A stretch of DNA of 64,000 nucleotides from Ardenticatenaceae bacterium (GTDB lineage: Bacteria > Chloroflexota > Anaerolineae > Promineifilales > Promineifilaceae). The stretch lies in the NCBI GenBank assembly GCA_020634245.1, contig JACKCC010000016.1, positions 1 to 64,000 of the forward strand, in the 5' to 3' direction. Each line of letters opens with the position of its first letter. Positions within the stretch are counted from its first letter, which is position 1. The notes beneath the pieces were generated by a model. The model ran no database searches. It was given only the letters and a program-made list of their open reading frames with translations, and had not been told where the DNA came from. Below, piece after piece: positions 24,923 through 37,147 of the stretch. A program made the translations under genes and the position numbers.

Positions 24923-26531
24923 CGTGATAGACTGTCATCGGCCCGGCCATACCCTTGAACTGCATCCCATGAATCGGCTGCGCCACGACTTGCTCAGCCG
25001 CCAGTTGGTATGTCGCCGGGCTGATGAGCACCTGCCCGCCCTGGGCCGCGCCGCAAATCCGCGCGCCTAGATTTGCTGCCCGGCCGATGACTGTGTAATC
25101 AGTACGATGGACGGAACCCATTTCGCCTACAATCAGTTCGCCGGTGGCAATGCCAATGCCGATGGGCGCTTCCTGCCCGCCTTGAGCCACCCAATCGCGT
25201 ACAAGTTGTCCATGCGCCGCCTGCATGGCCAGCCCGGCACGGATGGCGCGGATGGCATGATCGGGCTGCTCAACCGGCGCGCCAAAGAGGGCCATCACCT
25301 CGTCGCCAACAAATTTGTCCAGCGTGCCTTCATGAGCCAGGATAACCTCGGTCATTGCTCCCAGGTAGCGGTTGATGAACTGGACTAACTGCTCTGGTTC
25401 GGTATTTTCGGCCAGACTGGTGGAACCGCGCACGTCGGCGTAGAGGACGGTGAGGATGCGCCGCTGCCCTTCCAGGAAACCAGTGTCGGTTTGAGCCAGA
25501 AGCTGTTCCATGATGCGCGGATCGACGGAGCGGCCCAGCACCTGGCGCAGATGGCGCTGTTCCAGGCTCTCGAAGATGGCCGTATCCATCTGGCTGCCGA
25601 TGGCGCTAAGCAGGCGCTGATCATCGTGACTGAATCCGGTTTGTCCCCGCCGGTTGGCCACGCCCAAAACGCCGATGACGCGCTCGTTCAAAATGAGGGG
25701 CAGACACATGATGGAGTGGAGCGGCTGGTCTAAACTGTTGCGGCAAACCAGTGTGCCCTGACGCAGCGAGTCGTTGGCGATTTCGCTGACGAGGCGGTAA
25801 TGGGGTGACATTTCGAACAAATCCTGGTGGGTGGCGGCGCGCATTTCCAGCTTGTGTCCGCTCTGGTCGTAGAGCATGATGAAGCCGATTTCGGCGGCGA
25901 TGATGTTGCCCAACCGCTGCAAGACGGCGTTGAGCATGTCGTCGAAGGGTAAGTCCTGGTCGCGGATGTGGTCGATCTGATAGATGGCTTCCAGTTCGCG
26001 CAGACGCTGCTGCATGTCGTAGTGGTGATAGCCCTGGATGACGGCCGAATCAATGTGGTCTTCGGCGATGTTCAGCAAGGCGATTTCATCGTTGCTAAAC
26101 GGCCGTGTCCGGGCCAGCAGCATCCCGCCCAACCGTTCGTTTTCACCCATGATGATGGGTACGGCCGTTAACCATAATTCGTGCAACGCTTCCTGGCCGG
26201 GAAATAAATCATGACCAGGCCAGACCGTCACGCCATCCAACAGGACCACGCGCTCGGCCAGTTGGCGGGTGATTTGCTCGATGAGGCGGTCGGAAATCTG
26301 GTTGCGTTTGTGCAGGGCTTTGAGTTCAACGGCCGTTGTTTCCCGGTTACGCAGCATGAGCAGGCACAGTTCGGTTTGTAATTCGCGGGAGAGGAGGGCG
26401 ACGACGGCCGTTAACATGGCTACCGGCTCAGTAATTTCGTCCCGAATCCGGTCGATTTCGCGGATAATGTTGAGGGCGCGCCGAATAGTTTCCGGCGCCA
26501 GGGTATCGATACCTTTTTGTGCGGCTTCCAT
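24903..26531 (-). CDS. GAF-domain class III adenylate/guanylate cyclase
   Basis: About 542-aa signalling protein. Two GAF-like domains lie near residues 25-170 and 185-330 (the second with IMLYDQSGHKLEMRAATHQ and VIGVLGVANRRGQ). A class III cyclase domain follows from about 355: TVLYADVRGSTSLAE supplies the first metal Asp, KFVGDEVMALFGAP the second, and GIGIATGELIVGEMGS plus RTDYTVIGRAANLGARI complete the fold. The D in DYTVIG suggests adenine specificity. No membrane segment; sensing by GAF is inferred. GTG at 26537 (4 nt after AGGAG) is an alternative start. Confidence 0.9.
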   Translation of the reverse strand: MEAAQKGIDTLAPETIRRALNIIREIDRIRDEITEPVAMLTAVVALLSRELQTELCLLMLRNRETTAVELKALHKRNQISDRLIEQITRQLAERVVLLDGVTVWPGHDLFPGQEALHELWLTAVPIIMGENERLGGMLLARTRPFSNDEIALLNIAEDHIDSAVIQGYHHYDMQQRLRELEAIYQIDHIRDQDLPFDDMLNAVLQRLGNIIAAEIGFIMLYDQSGHKLEMRAATHQDLFEMSPHYRLVSEIANDSLRQGTLVCRNSLDQPLHSIMCLPLILNERVIGVLGVANRRGQTGFSHDDQRLLSAIGSQMDTAIFESLEQRHLRQVLGRSVDPRIMEQLLAQTDTGFLEGQRRILTVLYADVRGSTSLAENTEPEQLVQFINRYLGAMTEVILAHEGTLDKFVGDEVMALFGAPVEQPDHAIRAIRAGLAMQAAHGQLVRDWVAQGGQEAPIGIGIATGELIVGEMGSVHRTDYTVIGRAANLGARICGAAQGGQVLISPATYQLAAEQVVAQPIHGMQFKGMAGPMTVYHVTGLVE

Positions 26532-26670
26532 TTTCACAAATCTCCTTCATGTTGGCAATATAAGTCTACCACCATCGTCTGTCAATCTTTCTTAAATGTC
26601 CGCCAATCGCTGTTTATTTTTACCGGTTGATCCTTGATCGTCCATCCATTATCCGTTAAAATTCCGGCAT

Positions 26671-26701
26671 ATATTCAAAATATGAATATTCAAGTTATAA
26701 T
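26671..26701 (+). promoter_or_regulatory. Candidate padR operator with overlapping -10 element
   Basis: ATATTCA (26671-26677) and TGAATAT (26683-26689) form an inverted repeat with a 5-nt centre, directly upstream of TATAAT (26696-26701). PadR proteins commonly autoregulate from such sites; this is an inference from position. Confidence 0.5.
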
Positions 26702-26786
26702 TATAGGGTGCGGGCAGCTACATGATTTTAGTGAACCTTTGGCTCTCCCATCACTCTGAATAATTCCTTGCGTTCGATTTGAAAAT

Positions 26787-27332
26787 ATGAAACAACTATC
26801 TTTAACGATTGAACCTGCGCTGTTGGGCTTTTTGCGGCAGCAGCCTAAACATGGGTATGCCATTCATCAAGAATTGTCGGCCCCCAATGGTTTGGGGCCG
26901 GTCTGGCAGATTAAATTGAGCCAGCTTTATGCGCTGTTGGGCAAGCTGGAAGATGCCGGTTATGTGACGACGACGACGGAACCGCAGGCGAACAAACCGC
27001 CCCGCAAATTGTTTCGTCTGACGCCGGTCGGTGAGGCGGCTTTTTTGTCCTGGGTGGCAGGTGCGGTGGAAAACGGCCGTTCCCTGCGCCTGGAGTTCCT
27101 GGTCAAACTTTACTTTGCCCGGCGGGAGGGGGCCGATGTGGCTGCTCGCTTGCTGGTCGCCCAGCGCGAACAATGCCAACGCTGGCTGGCCGCTGAACAG
27201 GAAATCGTTGATGCCGAGACAAGAGACAGTCATGAGTACGGCCGTTTAGTCCATCAATTTCGTTTAGGCCAGATTCAAGCCATGCTGATCTGGCTAGATA
27301 ATTGTGAGGAGCCATCCAAACATGAAAATTAA
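26787..27332 (+). CDS. PadR-family transcriptional regulator
   Basis: 181-aa repressor. The N-terminal winged helix (LLGFLRQQPKHGYAIHQEL ... LSQLYALLGKLEDAGYV ... KLFRLTPVGEAAF) is typical PadR, followed by a helical dimerisation domain. It overlaps modA by 11 nt and so probably controls its own operon with modA-modB. That is unusual, since molybdate transport is normally under ModE; a ligand cannot be named. Confidence 0.9.
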   Translation: MKQLSLTIEPALLGFLRQQPKHGYAIHQELSAPNGLGPVWQIKLSQLYALLGKLEDAGYVTTTTEPQANKPPRKLFRLTPVGEAAFLSWVAGAVENGRSLRLEFLVKLYFARREGADVAARLLVAQREQCQRWLAAEQEIVDAETRDSHEYGRLVHQFRLGQIQAMLIWLDNCEEPSKHEN

Positions 27333-28116
27333 ACTGTTTTTCTTGTTTGTTATTTTTTTTGTTATTTTTTTGCTGGCGGGCTGTGGGGCAAGACAGAGCA
27401 CGGCTGAAACCCAGGACTTGATCGTTTTTGCCGCCTCATCCCTGACCGATGCCTTCAATGAGTTAGCCGAGACTTTTGAGGCACAAAATCCGGGTGTTCA
27501 GATTGTCCTTAATTTTGCCAGCTCATCCCAATTGGCAGCCCAACTCAGCGAAGGCGCAGCGGCCGACATTTATGCTTCGGCCAATCCGGCGCAAATGCAA
27601 GCCGTCATTGATGCCGGTCGGATTAAGGCGAGCACAGATGTGCCGTTTGTCTCCAATCGCCTAACCGTCATCGTTCCGGCAGACAATCCGGCCGGGATTA
27701 CGGCGCTGGAAGATTTAACCAGGCCCGGTATCAAGCTAGTTTTAGCGGTAGATGGTGTGCCGGTTCGTGAGTATACTGATGAAATTGTAGCGGCCATGAC
27801 GGCCGATTTTCAGGCAGCGTTTTACAGCAATCTGGTGTCAGAAGAAGATAATGTGCGCCAGGTTTCGGCTAAAATTGCCCTGGGCGAAGCTGATGCCGGA
27901 ATCGTTTACACGTCGGATGTGACGCCCGATATTGCCGATCAGGTGCGGCAAATTACGATTCCCGATGATCAAAACGTCATTGCCACCTATCCGATTGCGC
28001 CTATCACTGACGCATCGCATCCGGAATTGGCCCAGAAATTTATCGATTTTATTCTCAGTCAAGAGGGACAAAATATTTTGGCTCGTTGGAGTTTTGACCC
28101 ACCGACTACTAATTGA
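27322..28116 (+). CDS. modA: Molybdate ABC transporter substrate-binding lipoprotein
   Basis: 264-aa binding protein of the ModA family. Lipobox LLAGC lies near residue 18. The ligand-binding segments LIVFAASSLTDAFNEL, NFASSSQLAAQL, ADIYASA and GEADAGIVYTSDV are all ModA-like. Molybdate or tungstate are both possible. The start at 27322 gives the signal peptide and overlaps the end of padR. It is followed 3 nt later by modB. Confidence 0.95.
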   Translation: MKIKLFFLFVIFFVIFLLAGCGARQSTAETQDLIVFAASSLTDAFNELAETFEAQNPGVQIVLNFASSSQLAAQLSEGAAADIYASANPAQMQAVIDAGRIKASTDVPFVSNRLTVIVPADNPAGITALEDLTRPGIKLVLAVDGVPVREYTDEIVAAMTADFQAAFYSNLVSEEDNVRQVSAKIALGEADAGIVYTSDVTPDIADQVRQITIPDDQNVIATYPIAPITDASHPELAQKFIDFILSQEGQNILARWSFDPPTTN

Positions 28117-28119
28117 CCT

Positions 28120-28998
28120 ATGCAACAACGATATATGAAGGCTTTTTGGTCTGAACGCCTGCTGCCCCGTCAGGCAGTGTCGGAGACGCAGCGAGATCGG
28201 GGCGTCTCCGTGACCGCTGTCGTTCTGGCGACAGTGATGGCCTTGTTTTTGATTTTGCCCTTTATCGCCCTGATCTGGCGTACCATTACTCTGGGCGGCG
28301 ATGTTTCGGCGGACAGGGGCTCTATTTTTACGGCCGTTACCCTCAGTTTGGAGACAACGGCCGTTTCTGCATTCCTCATTGTTCTATTGGGTACGCCATT
28401 AGCTTACATCCTGGCCCGCCGCCATTTCCCAATGAAACGGGTAGTGACGCTTTTTGTAGAAATCCCCATTGTCATGCCGCCGGTTGTGGCCGGTCTGGCG
28501 CTGCTGACCGCTTTCGGCCGGCGCGGATTGGTTGGGAGTGTGTTGGCGGCGGCCAATATTTCGATTACTTTCACCTGGCTGGCGGTGGTTTTGGCCCAAA
28601 CCTTCGTTGCCGCGCCTTTTTACATCCGCGCCGCTCAGACTCGTTTTGCCGCTCTGCCGCGTGATTTGGAAGAGGCGGCCCGGATTGATGGTGCGGATGG
28701 CTGGCAGGTGTTTTGGTATGTGGTACGGCCGTTAAGCGCTCGTGCCCTGGCGGCTGGATTAGTCCTGAGTTGGGCGCGCGCCCTGGGCGAGTTCGGCGCG
28801 ACGATCCTCTTTGCCGGCAATCTGCAGGGACGTACCCAGACGATGCCCCTGCTCATTTACAGCGCGCTGGAGCGGGATTTGAACGCCACTTATGTCAGCG
28901 CCCTGATCTTGCTGGGCATGGCTCTGCTGGCCCTGGCCCTGACCCGCCACCTGACCCGGCTGGATGAAAAAGATGGGGATCCGCTGGCGGAACGGTGA
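28120..28998 (+). CDS. modB: Molybdate ABC transporter permease
   Basis: 292-aa permease with about six membrane segments; MPPVVAGLALLTAFGRRG and the cytoplasmic EAA loop LEEAARIDGADGWQVFWYVVRPL, then ALGEFGATILFAGN, are ModB hallmarks. The N-terminal 30 residues are a polar extension. No modC ATPase follows: the next gene is a WD40 protein after a 158-nt gap. The ATPase must be encoded elsewhere or shared. Confidence 0.94.
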   Translation: MQQRYMKAFWSERLLPRQAVSETQRDRGVSVTAVVLATVMALFLILPFIALIWRTITLGGDVSADRGSIFTAVTLSLETTAVSAFLIVLLGTPLAYILARRHFPMKRVVTLFVEIPIVMPPVVAGLALLTAFGRRGLVGSVLAAANISITFTWLAVVLAQTFVAAPFYIRAAQTRFAALPRDLEEAARIDGADGWQVFWYVVRPLSARALAAGLVLSWARALGEFGATILFAGNLQGRTQTMPLLIYSALERDLNATYVSALILLGMALLALALTRHLTRLDEKDGDPLAER

Positions 28999-29157
28999 GC
29001 TTCCTTGCTGTAGGTGGTAAGAATAGTTCGTTCCCCACGCTTTCTAAACGAGAGACAATCAAAGAGTCTACAACATATTGATTGTTATTCTGGCTTCCCT
29101 TATCATTGCAAAAAACAGTGATGCGAAAAAACATCACGAATAGGCGGGGAAATTTCA

Positions 29158-31914
29158 ATGAAACGGGCGTCAGTTGGACTTTTAATTGGGGTAGTTATTG
29201 TCTCCCTTATCTTTGCTTTTGCAGTATTTGTTCAACAAGAAAAACAGAAACAAGAAGTTTTAGATGCGCGGGCTACGGCCGTTACCGGGTCCAATTTGTA
29301 TGGTACGGCCGAGGCAGAGAGGGAGATGGTGGCGGGAACGGCCGTTGCCCTGGCCACTACCCTGCACGAACAACAAATCGAAACGACGGCTGTGGCGGAA
29401 ACGGCCGTAGCGAACGTTACGACTCTCGAAGAAACATTGGCCGAATCCCAAACACAACAAGCCAATGTAGAATCAGAACTCTACGAACAGCAGCAAAATG
29501 CCCTCGCCAATAAATTAGCGCTCTCGTCATATCAAGTGAGAGAAAGGTCTTACCCTGATTGGCAATTGAGTACACTCCTGGCAGTTGAAGCAGTTAATCA
29601 CGCGGCCTCGATTGAAACGACTGCTGCATTGGCAAACAGTTTGGAATTATTATCTAATTTGGCAATGAATATGGAAGGAGTGCATCCTGATGCCACAGAA
29701 TTAATGTTCAGTCAGGATGGCAGTTCCTTGCTGGCCTGGGGATGGAGGAAAGAGGCGGTTTTATGGGACGTATCGACAGGCGAACAACTTTTCTCGACGC
29801 CCATAAAGGGCGAAGGGCGCGGGTTAAGCAGCGACGGTTGTTTTTTGGCTGTAGAGAATTGGCCCATACTTGATATAATTGATATGTGTCGGGGTGAAAC
29901 AGCCTTTTCGGCCCCTACTCGTTTTGGTTCTTCTGTCGCCTTTAGCCCTGATAATCAATTGCTTGCTTATTCAACTACTGTTGTTCCCGATGATTCCGAA
30001 GATGTCTCAACTTGGTGGGAATTCTTTGCCGTACAAAATTTGCAATCAGGTGAAGAAATAATAAAAGAAAAAATCACACCTGTTGATGAGAGAATAAGTG
30101 CAGCTTACAAAGTGCTTACTTTTAACGCAGATGGGAGTCTTGTAGCCGGCGCAAATTTAGATGAAGTGCACGTTTGGGATGTGAGTACCAAGCGCATAAT
30201 AACGAAATTCGCAAATCCGATGAATTATTGGCCTGAGAAACTGGTGTTCAGTCCTGACAATACATATTTAGCAGTCGTTGGATTTAATGGTGCGATCTTA
30301 TGGAATTTGAGTCTGAACCAGCCAGTACCTCTTGAAACGTTTACGGGTGGAACGCAATCTACTCAATTTAGCTCGGATAGCCGATATTTACTCATTACCA
30401 AACAAGAATATGAAGATGCAGGAGAATACGGGAATTGGTATGAAGGGTATGACGTCACTCAAGTTTGGGATTTGGAATCAGGCGAAGAAATATTGAGTTT
30501 GCCCGGTTTAGGCGTCAGCGCTAGCTTTACAGGGGAAGATGGCTTGCTTGCAGGTATTGATAGGAGAGGTTTTTATCAAGTGTGGAATTTTCTCGAACGA
30601 CGACTCATTTCCCAGACTGTTGTCAATATCCCGCAGTCACATAATATTGGCCCCTTACGACAGATTGCACTTAGCTCAGATGGAAAGCTGGTAGCTGTAA
30701 ATCATCAGGGGAATATTTCCCTCTGGTCATCGGAATCTTTTCAACCATTACAGACTCTTTACCCAATGCGTGTCGATGCCGATAGACGTACCCCTGATGA
30801 CCTACAAACAATCGCTTTTTCACCGGATGGAACCATATTAGTAACCGGTGGTATCATTCGTGGTGATATACGGTTTTGGGATACCAGTAACGGCCGTGAA
30901 CTGGACAACTATCAAGCAGGTGAATTCTCCTATCCTGATAGCCCTCATGTTATTATCTATTCCCCTGACGGCAAATATCTGGTTCTGGGGAACGGGAACT
31001 TCCCCAATCCTGCTCCGGATTGGAGAGAAAGCGGGGGAACAATTATTCAGCATCTGGCTACGAACACGGTTATAACTTTGACACATGGAGCCTGGGTGAA
31101 AAATTTGGTTTTTAGCGCAGACGGCCGTTACTTTGCCACTGCCTCTGATAAAGCCGAAGTCTGGGACTTGAACGGTCAGGCCATTTCAACCTGTTTGCCA
31201 GAAGAAAGTTCCCTAGATATAGCCTTTTCTCCTGATGGAGAGAACCTTTTTACACTTACGCCGGATCAGGTTGGCGTTTGTCATGTCGATTCAGGTGAGG
31301 TGTTGAAGGAATATTTTCCCCCAAACAATGGTAAATTTACGGCGATGGATTTGTCGGAAAACGGCCGTTTCCTTGCTGTTAGTGAAGGACAAACTGTTCA
31401 CATTTGGGATAGACAAATCAATGAGTTAGTCACTGACATTGCCACAACCTTTCCGGCCGACAAACTTCAATTGTCTTCAGACGGGAAATATTTGATTGCT
31501 CGTAGCCGCAATGAATTTCGACAAGGCTTCATTGAAGTATGGAAAATAGGAGACGAACGTCCCCTTTTAAGCATCCCCCACAGTTTTGGTGATTTTGCCC
31601 TTAGTCCAGATGGCCAGGTCATTGCTATTGCCGATGGCTCAAATGTCGTTCGGGTGTTGAGTTTGTTTCACGGCCATGAAATAAATCGCGTAAAACTTGA
31701 AGAGAATATCGAACAAGTTATTTTTAGGCCAGACGGTAAACAATTGGCACTTCGCGGCCGCCGGGAAACCGTTGGATTGTGGTATTGGAACGCCAGTGAC
31801 CTCGTTGCTGAAGCATGCAGTCGTCTAACTCGTAATCTTTCGGCTGATGAATGGTACACCTACGTTGACAGTGAGCCTTACCACCTAACCTGTCCAGAGT
31901 TGCGTATTCCTTGA
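29158..31914 (+). CDS. Membrane-anchored WD40-like beta-propeller protein with coiled coil
   Basis: 918-aa protein. One hydrophobic helix (about residues 7-26) anchors it, followed by a polar, Ala/Thr/Glu-rich coiled-coil-like stretch to about 120. The region LALSSYQVRERSYPDWQLSTLLAVEA resembles the linker before the propeller in STAND-type WD40 proteins (xxLAxxARxxxxxDxALLLAVEA). About twelve to fourteen degenerate WD40 blades follow (FSPDG/VWD-like repeats: LVFSPDNTYLAVVG, IAFSPDGTILVTGG, LVFSADGRYFATAS). No ATPase domain is present, so it looks like the sensor half of such a protein. Three octamers in the coiled coil encode TAV. Confidence 0.8.
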   Translation: MKRASVGLLIGVVIVSLIFAFAVFVQQEKQKQEVLDARATAVTGSNLYGTAEAEREMVAGTAVALATTLHEQQIETTAVAETAVANVTTLEETLAESQTQQANVESELYEQQQNALANKLALSSYQVRERSYPDWQLSTLLAVEAVNHAASIETTAALANSLELLSNLAMNMEGVHPDATELMFSQDGSSLLAWGWRKEAVLWDVSTGEQLFSTPIKGEGRGLSSDGCFLAVENWPILDIIDMCRGETAFSAPTRFGSSVAFSPDNQLLAYSTTVVPDDSEDVSTWWEFFAVQNLQSGEEIIKEKITPVDERISAAYKVLTFNADGSLVAGANLDEVHVWDVSTKRIITKFANPMNYWPEKLVFSPDNTYLAVVGFNGAILWNLSLNQPVPLETFTGGTQSTQFSSDSRYLLITKQEYEDAGEYGNWYEGYDVTQVWDLESGEEILSLPGLGVSASFTGEDGLLAGIDRRGFYQVWNFLERRLISQTVVNIPQSHNIGPLRQIALSSDGKLVAVNHQGNISLWSSESFQPLQTLYPMRVDADRRTPDDLQTIAFSPDGTILVTGGIIRGDIRFWDTSNGRELDNYQAGEFSYPDSPHVIIYSPDGKYLVLGNGNFPNPAPDWRESGGTIIQHLATNTVITLTHGAWVKNLVFSADGRYFATASDKAEVWDLNGQAISTCLPEESSLDIAFSPDGENLFTLTPDQVGVCHVDSGEVLKEYFPPNNGKFTAMDLSENGRFLAVSEGQTVHIWDRQINELVTDIATTFPADKLQLSSDGKYLIARSRNEFRQGFIEVWKIGDERPLLSIPHSFGDFALSPDGQVIAIADGSNVVRVLSLFHGHEINRVKLEENIEQVIFRPDGKQLALRGRRETVGLWYWNASDLVAEACSRLTRNLSADEWYTYVDSEPYHLTCPELRIP

Positions 31915-31927
31915 AATAACCTTATGT

Positions 31928-32425
31928 CTAGGGAATAGACTTCCCCCCAATCTCAAACCCATACTTCCGGTAAAGCTGAAAAGCCCGCATCCCTGTTTCC
32001 GTCCCCAGCGTGATCGTCTCGTTTCCCTGGGCAGTAGCCCGCTTTTGAATGGTTTGCAAAATCAACTTGCCTAACCCACGTCCCTGAAATTCGGGATGGA
32101 CACACATGCAGCTAATGTGGCAGTTCTTTTCGCCGTGCGGCAGGACGTAGGCTAAGCCCACCAGCCGGGTTCCCTGCACCAGAATGAGTGAGGCGTCTTC
32201 GTGAATTGCCTTTTCCAATCCTAGCTTATCGAAAAATTCCCGCTTTTCGGTTTCGTTCTGGCAAAAGAAATATTGGGCGTCCCCGTGGCAAAAGGCGGCC
32301 ACGTAGCAGTGATAGATTTCTTCCACTCTGGCTTCACTCAAAGGGCGTATGGCTATGCCGGGGGGAACGGCCGTTTCCCCCACTGCCACCTTTGACAAAT
32401 CGCACACCATTTCGACGTAGTGCAT
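31928..32425 (-). CDS. GNAT-family N-acetyltransferase
   Basis: 165-aa acetyltransferase. The acetyl-CoA pyrophosphate loop lies in CVHPEFQGRGLGKLIL, and the terminal block TGMRAFQLYRKYGFEIGG is classic GNAT. Start at 32425 (MHYVEMVCDLS) is preferred to the longer 32437 because it removes an unconserved MRRL. Substrate unknown. Confidence 0.88.
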   Translation of the reverse strand: MHYVEMVCDLSKVAVGETAVPPGIAIRPLSEARVEEIYHCYVAAFCHGDAQYFFCQNETEKREFFDKLGLEKAIHEDASLILVQGTRLVGLAYVLPHGEKNCHISCMCVHPEFQGRGLGKLILQTIQKRATAQGNETITLGTETGMRAFQLYRKYGFEIGGKSIP

Positions 32426-32460
32426 AAGCCTCCTCACCCAAGTCGAACGGTCTATTTTTC

Positions 32461-32515
32461 AGGTGACAGTCACTTTCGTTGTGTAGTCAGGATTGTGATG
32501 CAAGTGACTGTCACC

Positions 32516-32516
<1 letters not shown>
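32461..32516. repeat. Dispersed hairpin GTGACAGTCACTT family (copy 2)
   Basis: AGGTGACAGTCACTT (32461-32475) is exactly complementary to AAGTGACTGTCACCT (32502-32516). Copy 1 is at 19305-19367 and has different loop text. The right arm touches the uvrA stop codon. Confidence 0.85.
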
Positions 32517-35410
<2,894 letters not shown>

Positions 35411-35423
35411 GGATTTCCTTCGT

Positions 35424-35466
35424 CATAAGTCATGCGTCAAAACTCTTTCGTGACGCATGACTTATG
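35424..35466. repeat. Spacer hairpin of the GTCATGCGTCA family (copy 3)
   Basis: CATAAGTCATGCGTCA (35424-35439) pairs perfectly with TGACGCATGACTTATG (35451-35466), a 16-bp stem containing the shared core. It lies upstream of uvrA. The rest of the 328-nt gap to 35738 is AT-rich and holds one octamer (about 35664) and a TATTTGTATGGG stretch I cannot assign. Confidence 0.85.
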
Positions 35467-35738
35467 ATGTATGAATAGTATCAGCTTTCATGAGTCAATT
35501 TGGTTTACAGCCGATCTTCAATTCTAGCACGGTATGGGGTAAGGAACCATTAATGTTTGCTGGGTTTTGTTAAGGTGAATGGTCTGTCATTTAGGTGGCA
35601 TTTGGGTGTTTAAATTCACGCTTTTTTAACGTATTTGTATGGGCCAAGTATGGTGTTAGGCATACGGCCGTTCAGCAAATCGCCGCCTGTTGATCAATAA
35701 TTTAGGTAGTAAAACATTGGCAAGTAAGGAGGCCTATC

Positions 35739-37034
35739 ATGTTTCGCAAATACTATTTTCTTGTCGTTTTTGCTGCCCTCCTGCTGATAACCGGCAGTGT
35801 ACGGGCGCAAACTGATCCGGCCAATCCGCAGCATTCCGACCCTGTCTGGCAGGTTTCGTATTGGAATAACCGTGACATGTCTGGCTCGCCGGTGTTGAGC
35901 CGCACCGAAAGCGAGTTGAATTGGGATTGGAGCAGTGGTTCTCCCGGTGGTGGTGTTACGGCCGATAACTTTTCGGCCCGGTGGACGCGGTATATTGATG
36001 TGACAGCCGGTACATATCGATTTACTGCCACCAGTGATGATGGTATCCGCGTATATGTGGACAGCCAGCTCCTCATCAATCATTGGGATGACCATGCCGT
36101 GCAGACTTACACGGCCGATATTAGCCTGAACGCGGGCCACCACCTGATCACGGTTGAATATTACGAGCATACTGGTCTGGCAGTGGCCAAAGTGTCGTGG
36201 GGAACGGCTGCCATTAATAGTAATCAGTGGCGTGGTGAATATTACAGCAACCAGACGTTATCGGGCTCGCCCGCCCTGGTACGGTATGACGGCGACATCA
36301 ATTTTGATTGGAAAACAGGTTCACCGGCTTCTGGTATTCCGGCCGACAACTTTTCTGTGCGCTGGTCGCGGGAACTGGATTTGGCAGCGGGAACATACCG
36401 CTTCACCACCAGCACGGATGACGGCGTGCGGCTGTGGGTCAATGATCATCTGTTGATTGACCAATGGCGTGAACAGGCCGCTGTCTCTTACAGCGGGACG
36501 ATTTATGTCAGCGGTCAAACATCGGTAGTGATGGCTTATTATGAGCAGGCCGGTCTGGCGGTGGCCCGATTGACCTGGAATAAGGTTGATGGCGGCACGC
36601 AGCCGCCGGCCGGGGTCGTCATTGTGGATGATAACAGCACCGGTTTTGTCAAGGGTGGCGCGGCGTCATCCTGGCGCACAGAGCTGGAAGGGTATAACGG
36701 CCGTCTCACCTGGACGCGTAACAATGATTACGAACGCAGTAATTACAACTGGGGGCGCTGGTATCCGGCGCTGGCTGCTGGTCGGTATGAAGTCTTTGTG
36801 TACATCCCAGATCGTTTTACGACGACGGCCAATGCCCGTTACTGGGTGGCCCATCGAGATGGGTTTACGCTGCGCACAGTTGATCAGTCGGCCAATGGGG
36901 ATCGTTGGGTTTCGCTGGGTACGTATTATTTTCGTGGCACCAGTGACGATTATGTGTCTTTGTCGGATGTGACGTATGAACCGTATGTCAGCCGTTTGAT
37001 TGCTTTTGATGCGGTCAAGTGGGAACCGCGGTAG
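35739..37034 (+). CDS. Secreted protein with two PA14 domains and a golvesin-like C-terminal domain
   Basis: 431-aa exported protein. A signal peptide (to about residue 23, ending SVRA) precedes two PA14-type carbohydrate-binding repeats at about 27-150 and 155-285. Each has a W(R/Q)xxYxSN/NRDMSGSP-like opening, FSxRW(T/S)R, G(T)YRFT(A/T)(T/S)(S/T)DDG(I/V)R and a closing VEYYEH/MAYYEQ AGLAVA block. The C-terminal domain (292-431: VIVDDNSTGFVKGG, RWYPALAAGRYEVFVYIP, YVSRLIAFDAVKWEP) resembles the golvesin carbohydrate/peptidase-associated module. Likely a cell-surface glycan binder. AAGGAGG precedes the ATG. Confidence 0.85.
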   Translation: MFRKYYFLVVFAALLLITGSVRAQTDPANPQHSDPVWQVSYWNNRDMSGSPVLSRTESELNWDWSSGSPGGGVTADNFSARWTRYIDVTAGTYRFTATSDDGIRVYVDSQLLINHWDDHAVQTYTADISLNAGHHLITVEYYEHTGLAVAKVSWGTAAINSNQWRGEYYSNQTLSGSPALVRYDGDINFDWKTGSPASGIPADNFSVRWSRELDLAAGTYRFTTSTDDGVRLWVNDHLLIDQWREQAAVSYSGTIYVSGQTSVVMAYYEQAGLAVARLTWNKVDGGTQPPAGVVIVDDNSTGFVKGGAASSWRTELEGYNGRLTWTRNNDYERSNYNWGRWYPALAAGRYEVFVYIPDRFTTTANARYWVAHRDGFTLRTVDQSANGDRWVSLGTYYFRGTSDDYVSLSDVTYEPYVSRLIAFDAVKWEPR

Positions 37035-37043
37035 GTTGTAAGG

Positions 37044-37081
37044 GGAGACGGCCGTTACCACCGCTGGTAACGGCCGTCTCC
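37044..37081 (+). terminator. Hairpin built from two ACGGCCGT octamers
   Basis: GGAGACGGCCGTTACCA and TGGTAACGGCCGTCTCC form a perfect 17-bp stem with loop CCGC, directly after the PA14 gene. Each arm carries one octamer, so each arm is also self-complementary. No T-run follows, so termination is plausible but not certain. Confidence 0.7.
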
Positions 37082-37147
37082 TAATCACAGGGTTTCCGTC
37101 GATGTTCATCCAGCAGATTGTGTTACAGTGGGCAGTGGAGGTATTTT

